DNA of 10,529 nucleotides from Goniomonas avonlea (taxonomy: Eukaryota; Cryptophyceae; Goniomonadida; Goniomonadaceae). The position numbers and the translations under genes are program-made. This document shows, in pieces, positions 1 to 8,424 of this stretch (position 1 is the stretch's first letter; every line of letters starts with the position of its first letter). The stretch spans positions 1-10,529 of the forward strand of contig QUTJ01031250.1 of NCBI GenBank assembly GCA_003573635.1, read 5' to 3'. A model generated the notes under the pieces. That model was not told the DNA's origin, searched no databases, and worked only from the letters and a program-made list of their open reading frames with translations.

Positions 1-76
1 GGGGGGGGCAAGGGAGAGGGATCTGTTCCAGGGTCCCATTTTCTGTGAGTGTGTGTGGGGTTGATCTGTCCTGCAG

Positions 77-978
77 GCCTTGCTGTTCAAGATTGCAACT
101 TCGAACGAGTTGCCAGAGTGGGCACCTAACACCTTATCGCCGGCGCTCGAGGACCTGCTCTATTGTTGTCTCAAGTACGCCCCCTGTCGCTCTTGTCTCT
201 TTTTACGTGACTGGAGGGCCTGCTTTATTGTTGTCTTGCCTCTCTCTCCTTCTCTACTCTCTCCTCTCTGCTATCTAGGCAGATCTACGGATCTGTGGCT
301 GCGAGGCAGTTCCTAGGAATGCGAATACACACACACACACACACTCCAGCTCCACGTGAAACAGTTCCTAGGATGCTTGGATAGTCTCTCTCTCACTCAT
401 ACTCCACGTGCAGGCGCGAGGAGGCAGCTCGTGCCACAGCCATCGATGTTCTCGCACATCCATGGCTGAACCCGTCCTCGGCTCCCATGCAATTACCACC
501 GACCACCAGTGCTGAGGCAGCCCAAGTGGCCCAAGGGAGACGTGGTAGTACAGGGGCCCAAAACACTGGGGGAGGTGGTGGCGGGAATATTGTTGCTCCG
601 CCCGCAGCACAGCGCAAACGTCCCCAAGGTGATGGTGCAGGCTCTGCCAACGGCTACCTTGCCCACCACGGACAAGTCAATCTTGGAGATGCATTGAGTG
701 CTGATGATGTGCCTTTCACGAACCACCCTCACGCATCTTCTGGCAGTGATGGACCACGAGAAGTGGATGGACCTATTGATATTTCTGCAGCTCATTTCGG
801 TGAGACTGATCACAACCTACTGGTTGGTGAATGGTCAGACATGACTAGCCTATTGGGGCAATTAGGTGACCACCCGAGCGAGCCAGTGGCTCCAGCACTC
901 GTCGAGGAGGATGTCCAAGCACTAATCGCTGAACTTGCCTGTGTCGTTAATGATGACTGGGTCAAGAATAAAAGATGA
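77..978 (+). CDS. Protein kinase, STE11/MEKK (MAPKKK)-like, C-terminal part (5' end outside window)
   Basis: Two exons are visible, 77-174 and 414-978, joined across a 239-nt intron (donor gtacgc at 175, acceptor tgcag ending at 413). The joined frame is 220 residues plus TGA at 976-978. Exon 1 follows a cag acceptor at 74-76 and reads ALLFKIATSNELPEW, then LSPALEDLLYCCL. This is the alpha-G to alpha-H region of STE-group kinases (compare LFKIAT...P..LS...DFL..CL). The junction yields CLKREEAARATAIDVLAHPWL, the R-x-TA-x-x-L-x-HPW signature that closes a kinase domain (subdomain XI). The remaining ~160 residues are a Gly/Ala/Pro-rich tail containing a Gly run, with an acidic end (VEEDVQALIAEL) and no recognised domain. 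ATP-binding and catalytic loops lie left of the window, so activity cannot be judged. The family phosphorylates MAP kinase kinases. The kinase assignment is strong; the STE11 subgroup rests on the LFKIAT block. Confidence 0.85.
175..413 (+). repeat. Kinase intron holding a CT tract, (AC)n and copies of a dispersed motif
   Basis: This is the 239-nt intron of the kinase gene, far longer than the 42-62 nt introns of the next two genes. It holds, in order: a diverged copy of the preceding exon end (214-236), a CT-rich tract (238-270), a block starting CTAGGCAGATCTACG (275-289), CAGTTCCTAGG (307-317), an (AC)n microsatellite (327-344), a second CAGTTCCTAGG (362-372) and a short CT tract (385-397). 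The CTAGGCA block and the CAGTTCCTAGG motif recur in transporter intron 6. Confidence 0.7.
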
Positions 979-1320
979 CACTGGTGGTGGCCTACAAGGA
1001 TATCTGACTCCACGCACTCAAAACAAAAATGAATGGTGCGATCTTCTCTCGGCGTTGTTTGGCGTTGTGGCGTCTTGGTGTGTCGCAACCGACCGTTCCA
1101 ACCTGACCCAAAACAATATGAAGGAGAAAAACAGAGAGTGGTCGGGCGGAGATGCACGAACAGTCAAGGACGCATTTTGTTGACGATGTTCTCAAGTCTA
1201 CTTCAATTGAGGTTCTCCCACGAAAAATCAAAATCTTCCCGGCCCAAAATCTCGCTGCAGCATCAAAACCATACACCCCAATAAAAATAACCACAGGGAC
1301 AGGAAACCCCGAGAACACAG
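979..1320. other. Convergent intergenic region (kinase 3' side / thioredoxin-like 3' side)
   Basis: This 342-bp stretch holds no exon I can support. It should contain both 3' UTRs. A canonical AATAAA at 1280-1285 (+) could serve the kinase transcript, although it lies within 40 bp of the opposing stop codon. An AATAAA at 967-972 overlaps the last kinase codons and is probably fortuitous. Open frames here show no family motif. Confidence 0.4.
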
Positions 1321-1883
1321 TTACAAATTCACTGACACAAACTCCTGCTGCCCCTCTCCACATGCTTTGGCTGCTTGGAACAGCACCAGCCACTGCAAAC
1401 GACGTCAGGGAACAAAACAAACAAAAGTAAGGCAAGGATTCTCACATTCTCTGATGAAACGGCACCAACAACTGCAAAGGGGATGGTTTCAGTCCAGCGT
1501 TCACACAATTCTCAAGTGAGAGTTCACACGTACATTTGTTGTCGTCCTCCCAGTCTGGCCGTCGGACGCTCATTTGCACACCGTTCCAGAAAAAGAGCAC
1601 AGAGGGAGCAACATGGATGCTATTCATGTAACACACTTCAGAAACAGCATGTTGACAGACAGACGCACCCGTTGGCCTTGCAAAATTCGGTTTCGACCAT
1701 TTGATCAATGATTAGGATCTTTGCAAAATCAAGCGCTGGATCCTCCCGAAGCTTAGCGATTGCTTGAGCAGTGTGATAGGCAGGCGGACACCATGAATTT
1801 GAAGCGCACACTATCACCAACCGCCCGGTTTTGTCGGCCAGAGCCTCAGTGACCTTGGCGGTCGAGTCCCACACAAAAGTCAT
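1321..1883 (-). CDS. Thioredoxin-fold protein, possibly Dim1/TXNL4-like, with WCPPA in place of CxxC
   Basis: There are four exons on the minus strand: 1883-1669, 1619-1534, 1471-1446 and 1392-1321 (TAA). Introns are 49, 62 and 53 nt with gt...ag ends. Coding length is 399 nt, or 132 residues. Splicing restores a complete thioredoxin fold: MTFVWDSTAKVTEAL, beta strand RLVIVCASNSW, then C32-P-P-A35, FAKILIID, the cis-proline segment NGIHVAPSVLFFWNG (A76-P77), DDNKFVGAVSSEN and the final helix WLVLFQAAKA. The second active-site cysteine is alanine, so a dithiol exchange cycle is unlikely. Length, the FFWNG...DNKFVG segment and the lack of a CxxC pair resemble the Dim1/TXNL4 group of U5 snRNP proteins, but that match is from memory and weak. 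The start at 1883 gives a natural thioredoxin N-terminus; an in-frame ATG at 1928 would add 15 residues. The third exon is only 26 nt. Confidence 0.8.
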
Positions 1884-1988
1884 TCCCAACAACAATCGGC
1901 TGATGTTTGACAGCGACAAGAGGAGCAACGATACCGTACACTCAAGTCTCGTTAGCCAAACTTGCGCTTTGACAAGGAGTCAAGGAAA
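1884..1988. promoter_or_regulatory. Short bidirectional promoter region
   Basis: Only 105 bp separate the start codons of the divergent thioredoxin-like (-) and gamma-CA-like (+) genes. Both promoters and both 5' UTRs must fit here or overlap coding sequence. I see no TATA box or other named element. The role is inferred from gene geometry alone. Confidence 0.5.
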
Positions 1989-3070
1989 ATGCATGTCTTG
2001 GCGAGACGCGTCGCTCCGGTTGCCTGTCGCAGCATGGCGACTCGTGTGCTCCGGAAAGGGATGACCACGGATGCTCCTATTGGAGAGGAATCACAGCTGG
2101 ACCCGCATTTTCCAGCACCAACGGTGCATGAAGTTTGTGAGTCCTCGTCGTTGCGCGTCCTGGGCTGAAACCTGCCAGTTCCTCGCCACAGGAGTCAGGT
2201 CAGCTTTAACGGCGGCACCCCTTTTGTCCAACAATGTGCTTTCGTTGCCCCAACGGCGACCTTGATCGGAAATGTGATTGTGGGGGACAAATGCGCGATC
2301 ATGTACGATTGTGTTGTTCGCGGTACGCGTCCTTCGCTTCGTTGATTATGCGAGCTAAACTTGCTCAGGTGACTTGAGCTCTGTGTTTATTGCGTCGCAT
2401 TCTACAATTATGGACAAGACGGTCATTACAACCTCAGACAAGGTGGGAACTGGTTTCCGCCCGAATGTCGAGATCGGACGCCACGTGGTCGTTGGTAAGA
2501 CCGTTCCTTCTGGATTGGCCAAACTGACAGTCCCCAGGACACAACTGCCACCTTCGGTCTTGTGTAATTCAGGACAATGCCCAGATTGGCGATGGAGCCA
2601 TTGTCCTGGAGGGTAGTGTTGTGGAGAAATACTCCATCCTCGAGCCGGTATGGTTTGAGAAAAAAATCTTGCCCCTTGACCGTTGTGTTTTCAGGGCTCC
2701 GTCGTGCCTCCAGGTCGGCGCATTCCAGCGAGCCAGGTCCGTTTCGATTTGCTTTTGGCGGGGTACTGACGCAAGTGCAGGTGTGGGGAGGCGTCCCGGT
2801 CCGGTTTATTCGCGATCGTGACCACGAAGAGGAGTTCAACGCCACTGCTATCGCAGCGGTACGATTCTGCTGAACTTCGTGTCTTTAATCGCCGTTCTCA
2901 TGATGTCAACAGGAATATGGCCGGATCAACCAGCTGCACAAGACTGAGTGGGCGTTCGATACAATGATTCATGTGGAGGCTGAAAAGGAGGTAAATCACT
3001 TGCCCCTGCCTGCTTTTGAGGGTGCGGGATCTCACACTTGTTCCAGGAAGCCAAGTTCCCCACCGCTTAA
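1989..3070 (+). CDS. Gamma-carbonic-anhydrase-like (gamma-CAL) protein, probable mitochondrial complex I subunit
   Basis: Eight exons: 1989-2136, 2179-2322, 2369-2494, 2538-2647, 2695-2736, 2781-2858, 2913-2990 and 3047-3070 (TAA). Introns are 42-56 nt. The 750-nt reading frame encodes 249 residues. Residues 1-25 are Arg-rich with no acids (MHVLARRVAPVACRSMATR), typical of a mitochondrial presequence. A left-handed beta-helix of hexapeptide repeats follows (FVAPTATLIGNVIVG, RGDLSSVFIASHST, VEIGRHVVVGHN, IQDNAQIGDGAIV, SILEPGSVVPPG), ending with the family hallmark IPASQVWGGVPVRFIRD and a C-terminal helix. Ungapped alignment to remembered plant gamma-CA leaves one of three zinc histidines (H141); the others are T118 and R146. 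Such forms are known as CAL subunits of the complex I matrix arm in plants and protists. The intron 1 boundary is uncertain: 2133-2198 also keeps frame and removes eight residues. Other hexapeptide proteins (dynactin p25/p27) are less likely given VWGG. Confidence 0.88.
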
Positions 3071-3610
3071 TTTGGTCCAATCGCCGACTTTACCCCCGAT
3101 CCCAATACATGTTGTCAGATGAGTTCAGTTTTCTGCATTACGTGAAATTGGTTCCAGGGGCCTCTGGATTGCTGTCACTTTCTAGTATTAGTTCCGTTCT
3201 CTATCTTCTCAAGCACACTCGCACGTAGGGGAGAGAGGGCCTGAAAAATGAGCGCGGTGATTGTGGCAGGGACTGCGGCAGGGAAGAGAAGGAAACACTG
3301 CCTGGCTTTACCAAACCAAAAGTACCCAAAACTCAAAAAAAAAACGTGATGTTTGAGTCTGCACTGAGAGCAGCCTGACAAAACTGGAACATTGGAAAGG
3401 CTCTGGGTCTGAACTCTGAAATCCCAAAGCTCAACACCTCAAGCATCACCAAGTCCAGCACCTGCCCCAGCCAGGCGTCCAAGCTTGAGTGAGAGGGATA
3501 AAAACTGATCGAGAAGGATCTTTTGTTTCTTATTACAAGTGAAATCAGTGTATTTAAAATTGGGAATGACTCAGATAGCAGTTACAAGGGCTACCCCCCC
3601 ATATCTCTTG
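3071..3610. other. Convergent intergenic region (gamma-CA-like / SNARE 3' ends)
   Basis: This 540-bp gap between two convergent stop codons holds no supportable gene. It contains an A-rich run near 3331-3344, a C run near 3594-3600 and a 33-codon ATG frame (3248-3349) rich in Lys/Arg with no recognised motif. It presumably carries the two 3' UTRs. No clear AATAAA was found for either gene. Confidence 0.4.
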
Positions 3611-4973
3611 CTAATCCTGGACGAGTTTGATGGCATACACAACAACTGCAAGGACCAGAATGAGAAGGACGACTTTGATAATAATCCCAGTGGCACCGCC
3701 CGCCTGAGGAAACGTGTTATTCTTCAGTTTCATCAGAAGTGTCGTATGCGTGCTGAACATCTCAAGTCGAGTACACACACAGACTCGCGGCGAGACACTG
3801 TGACGCCGAGCTCCCCGTTGAGACAACAGTGCAACCAAAGGATATTGGAACGGTGTCTCGCAAATTAAGACCCTATCCTTCCCAAGAAATTCTGAGACTG
3901 GCAATGTCCTACGCCTGAAATTCTGAAATTGCACTGGCAGAAAGGCTGTGATACAGCTTCCAGATCTGAAGAGCAGAGAGAGAACGGCAAACCTGATCTA
4001 GAACCTCGCCAATTTTCTTGTTGAGATCCTGGAGATGCAGGGTGGCGTCGTCGACCTTATTGGTGATCTCGTCCACCATTACAGTTTGCAGTTTTACTTC
4101 CTGGAATATGATGTCAAAAGAAAGGAGGCACTGTACAACACACCGCACCTGTTGCATGTCCAATGCAATGTTCTTGAGCACATTAACACCCCTGGAAATG
4201 TCATCCAGCTCTTTGTCCTGCAGTAGCGGTCACTTGAGCCCAACTCAGAACAGTACCCACCAGCTCTGCATCCTTGGCTGCCAACATTTTCAAACCTGCA
4301 TCCAGCTCTGGATCGTCCAGATTTTTCAAGTCGGTAAATTCCGCGGTGCGTTTGACTGCCCAGGTGTCAAGGACTGCCTGGTACTGAGCGATGCACGCAC
4401 CGCCTTTGGACATCAAGTCACTTTTACCCACTCCTGCCCCTGCAGCCGCAGCTGCGCTGTTCGCAGTGAATCGACGTTTCTCCAGGGCTTCACACTCCCC
4501 CATATGTTTGAATACCAAATCTACTACTTCTGCGCGCTGGTCTGGGGGCCCGGCGGGTCCTTTTCGCTGCACGTTGGTGAGTTTCAGGGGAATCTCCCTG
4601 GACAGATCACCTTCTTCTTGGCCTTCTCATCTGCTGCTTGTTGCAAATCCTTCAGACGGTTCGCGTTATCCTTCAGAGCCCGGAGCTGTTGTCGGACTTT
4701 GGCGGACATCTCTACAGTCTCTTTTGTTCCCATCTGTTTCGCTTCCAAAAGCTCATCACGCTCAGTAATCAACTGCAAAAGGAATTAAAAACGTGCCAAA
4801 TCAAAAACTTCAGCTTTTGATACCTGTCTGATGTCAGCCACTTGTGTCGCGCAGGTTTTCTTGAGTCGAGTGAACTCGTCTACATCCTTGTCTGCGTCGA
4901 CCGTGGCGCTCGCTGGCGTCAGTTCCTTTTCCAGCACCTCCAGCCGGCTGATGAGGGGGTTTAACGAGCTCAT
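3611..4973 (-). CDS. Qc-SNARE, SYP7-like (plant syntaxin-71 type), tail-anchored
   Basis: Six exons on the minus strand: 4973-4824, 4772-4611, 4566-4261, 4217-4149, 4100-3993 and 3703-3611 (TAG). Coding length is 888 nt, or 295 residues. Introns are 51, 44, 43, 48 and 289 nt. The order matches plant SYP71: a short N-terminal helix (MSSLNPLISRLEVLEKEL), a charged coiled-coil stretch (residues ~50-125: MSAKVRQQLRALKDNANRL), a linker with an Ala/Gly run, then one SNARE motif (~207-264). That motif starts DKELDDISRGVNVLKNIALDM and continues VMVDEITNKVDDATLHL. An ungapped match to remembered SYP71 places the ionic zero-layer Gln at Q234. Residues ~272-292 (VVLLILVLAVVVYAI) form a single membrane anchor followed by KLVQD. 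The protein should sit on endomembranes and supply one Q helix of a fusion complex. SYP7 proteins occur in plants and several protist groups but not in animals or fungi. Exon 6 is the least certain, since it depends on skipping a 289-nt intron, yet it aligns without a gap. Confidence 0.9.
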
Positions 4974-5294
4974 TGAGGTGCTGTCAAAGATCTCGGCCCA
5001 AACAGCCCGGTGCGGGGGGGGGCGAGGACAAAGCTGGCTTGTTCTTGCAAGGCTGCTCAAAAAGGGTGGCTTGGCAAGCCCTCTGACTCCACCCAGTGAG
5101 GTGTTGATGCGGAGTTGGACCGCGAGACACTCATACAATTATATGAACCGAACTTACTAAGTCAGTAATAAGTCTAACTTGAATCGTTACTTGATATATG
5201 GTGTTAACGAGCTAGCTAAAGGACGCCAAGAACGTTCTCATTCTTGAGATCAAGCTCGTCTGAAATTCACAGTGGTGGGTCGTTCCGCAGAGCC
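4974..5294. promoter_or_regulatory. Divergent promoter region (SNARE - / transporter +)
   Basis: These 321 bp lie between two divergent start codons. A GC-rich part with a G run (~5012-5029) is next to the SNARE gene. A clearly AT-richer part (~5136-5220) includes gatatatg at 5193-5200 and an imperfect palindrome centred near 5162 (TTACT/AGTAA arms). The TATA-like string lies ~100 bp before the transporter ATG. These are candidate promoter elements only; no transcription start can be placed. Confidence 0.4.
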
Positions 5295-8200
5295 ATGCTG
5301 GGAGGAACGTCTTTTATTTTCCGCCCAGTAGTTGTCAGGTCCCTTGCATCGTTCGCATCGTGTTCCTTTGCAACTGCTGGAAGAGTCACACGCCCATCGC
5401 TGTTTGTTTCCAAACAGTTATTGTCCACACATGCCCCAAGCGAGAAGCCGTCCGGAGTAGTCGAGAGGTATCTTGGCAAGTCATCTGAGCGTGCGGCACC
5501 TGAATTCAAGAACCGGTGGCTCATGGTTTGTGCTTTGAATGGGTTTGCGCTTGGTGCGTCTCACAATTTCTTGCAGGTGTTGCCTGCGTTCGCGACTCAC
5601 GTGTGTATTGGCTCACCATATGCCTGGTCCGTAATGAGCGGTCCATTAACACGGGAATTTGGATTTGTCACTCCGTCGGCAAGGTGAACTGCTGACGTCT
5701 TGGGCCGGATTTAAACTTGATTCCCCGCAGCGACTGGTCCTTTGGTGAGGCTACCATGCCCTTGTCAATTGTCTTTGCCCTGCATGGTATATCTGCTGCG
5801 CTGGCTGGGAAGTGGCAAATGAAGGTTGGGCCTCGGAAAGCGATGGCTGCTGCGGCCCTTTGTTTTGGCGGAGGCCTGATGATCGGGAGTGCAGGCATAG
5901 CTACCCACAACCTGCCCCTGCTCTACCTTGGATACGGTGTTCTTGGGGGAACAGGGCTCGGGTTGGGTTACACTCCTCCTGTGCAGGTGCTTCCTCAATC
6001 GAGTGCTTTGCTCTGTTTTCTCATCTCAAATGCAGCTGCTGATCGAATGGTTTCCTGATCGCAAGGGTTTGGCTTCAGGCTTGACCATAGCAGGGTTCGG
6101 TTCCGGAGCGCTTCTGTTTGGACCAGCTAGCGCCTACCTCATGTCCAAATTTCGCGTTCTGCCAGAGTATCTTGGCACCATGGACGAAGTTGAAACAACC
6201 ACTCGTGATGGCAAACTGTTTGCTGAGGTGCGGTGACAGTACTTGTTTGTTTTTTTCCACAGTGTGTTCACCGGCGGACATGCGACGAGAGAGCGGCTGC
6301 ACTGACGCGCACAAACAGGTTGGGGACAGCGTGCGCGAGGTGGTGATGGCGAACGCAGCTGACCTCGCGAAGCTGTCCTGTGACGTCGCGGAAGGAGTGT
6401 ACGTTGTTGGTACTGGTAAGTAACCTTTGCTGGGCAGTCGCACATAGTTCGACCTGGATGTGATACCAGTTTGTGGCGCAGGCCTTGGCTTGCGTGTGAG
6501 AGGTGCACACCAGCGTGCACTAACACCTGCGTGCGCTGCTTGTGAGTGTACGTGTTGCGGCTCTGCACTGACACGGTACGGACATACACGCTAGTGTGTT
6601 GTGGATACGCGCGCTCGCGTGTACTACTTGTGTCGTACACTAACAAGCAATGTGCTGTATGCACACACAGAGAAAGTGAGAGAGTGCACGAGTTGGTTGT
6701 GGATATCCACTCCGTACATGCTTGTTGTGGATATGCACTCACAAACGTACATGCTTGGGTGTTGTGGATATGCACCCACGCTAGTGTCGTGGATACGCGT
6801 GTCTAAGTGTGTTGCGGATGCAGAGTGACACCGCTTGTTTGAATTGGGTAGGCCACGTGCTCTACGTGACGTTTCGACTAACGAAGTGGCTAGCGAGATG
6901 GAAACCCGCGATAGCCTAACTTGATAGTCTAACGTTAGGAGGAACGACCCCCCCTCACTGACCCTTGTCTGTAACAATGGTCTCCAGTTGTGTGGTGGGA
7001 CAGACAAAATAAGTCAGCGACGGGGTCGGGAAAAGCAGGTTCAGCAGGCAGCATGCTTGAAGAAACGGCCACACCGTTCGCTGCCTTGGATAGAAATATT
7101 GGGATAGAACCCATATTCTAATATCATACCGCAGCTCATACCTTAAGCCTGCGGTACTGACAAAATACGCTAGGCGATAACTCCGCGAGTTAGTGTCCGA
7201 TTCTCGATCTGAGCAGCTCCAGCTGTAGATCTAATCTCGCCTAGCTCAGTGTAAATCCTGCTCTTATTCCTCTCAAGGGACTCGGGACCGAATCAGAGAA
7301 ACCGATAGTGCCAACACACACGCGCGCGCACGCACGCACAAACACGGACAGTCCATGCTGGGCACGCTTGTGTCTCCTACACGCTTGCGTGCTGCACTCA
7401 CAAGCCGACCGTTCCGTACTCTTGCACACCAACTCTGACCTGCCCCTTGGCGAGTCGGTGTTGGTCGGCGTTGTGCGCTCACCGGCCCGTACAGGGAACA
7501 CTGGCGCGGCTGCAGCAGTGCTTGTGTGCGGTGCGGGGTACATGGTTACCATGCTCGCCTCGGCCCTGGCGATCAAGCGCCCTGCACTCGGGTGTGTGTT
7601 TCTGACTCGCTCGCTTCTGGCTCTCTCTCTTCTCTTCTCACACACCCCCCCCTCTCTGTGTGGCTGCTATGCAGTTCCTAGTTGGCTTGAATGATCTCGC
7701 TCGCTCTCTCAACACACTCTCTCTCTCGCTCGCTCGCTCTCTCAACACTCTCTCTCTCCCTCTCTCTCTCTCGCTCTCTCAACACTCTCTCTCTCTCTCT
7801 CTCTCTCGCTCTCTCTCTCTCTGTCTCTCTCGCTCGCTCTCTCAACACACTCTCTCTCTGTCTCTCTCGCTCGCTCTCTCAACACACTCTCTCTCTGTCT
7901 CTCTCGCTCGCTCGCTCTCTCTCTCTCTCGCTCACTCACTCTCACTCTCACTCTCTCTCGCTCGCTCGCTCACTCTCACTCTCTCAATCTCTCCCTTCCT
8001 CCCTCCCTCAGTCTCTCTCCCTCCTCCACGCTCGCTAGGCACATCTACGTTCCCAAGCAATTCCTCGGTGGTTTGAATAACCTCTCTCTCCTCTGACCCA
8101 CTCACCGCCCAGGTATGTGCCCGACGGCTTTGTGCCTCCAGTCACAGTGACGACGACCAACGCCGTTGCCACTGCCCGCGTTGCGAGCGGAAACGTCGAT

Positions 8201-8381
8201 GTGGACGCGCTCATGAAAACGCCGCAGTACTACCTGCTCGCGTCGACGTTCTTCTTTGTCGCTTGCGGCGGCATGGGACTGTTTGCGGTCGCAAAGCCGA
8301 TGATGTCCGATGTGTTTTCCGGATCGCTGCCTGCAGTGGTGCGACACACAGGGAGAGGGGGGGGGGGGGCAGAGAGCAGAG

Positions 8382-8424
<43 letters not shown>

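Noticed and set aside
967-972. AATAAA overlapping the kinase stop region as a polyadenylation signal
   Set aside because: It lies within the final codons; a signal here would leave almost no 3' UTR, and the hexamer arises from Lys/Asn codons.
992-1435. A 147-codon minus-strand frame
   Set aside because: It crosses the last thioredoxin-like exon in a different frame and continues into the 3' region; the spliced frame ending at 1321 fits the family.
3248-3349. A 33-codon ATG frame rich in Lys/Arg
   Set aside because: It is short, lies in a convergent 3' region, and has no recognisable motif or supporting signal.
4018-4788. A 256-codon plus-strand frame
   Set aside because: It is antisense to SNARE exons 2-5, which carry a complete, family-consistent protein; the plus-strand translation is Cys/Ser/Phe-rich with no motif.
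6263-6318. Separate coding exon after the pyrimidine-rich acceptor
   Set aside because: Joined to exon 4 it frameshifts to a stop; using the acceptor at 6318 instead preserves the transporter frame.
6134-6775. A 213-codon minus-strand frame
   Set aside because: It overlaps transporter exons 4 and 5 and the intron 5 minisatellite; the YPQ- and ISTT-type repetition reflects the DNA repeat.
6553-6825. CRISPR-like array
   Set aside because: The units are degenerate, spacing is irregular, no unique equal-length spacers exist, and the context is a eukaryotic intron.
7169-7245. tRNA or hammerhead ribozyme at the 77-nt three-way junction
   Set aside because: There is no D/anticodon/T arm arrangement, and neither strand shows the CUGANGA and GAAA hammerhead core. 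The structure is kept as an unclassified finding.
7660-8076. Long open frames rich in Ser/Leu (+) or Arg/Glu (-)
   Set aside because: They are translations of the CT/CTCG microsatellite; a dinucleotide repeat is open in several frames and shows no protein motif.
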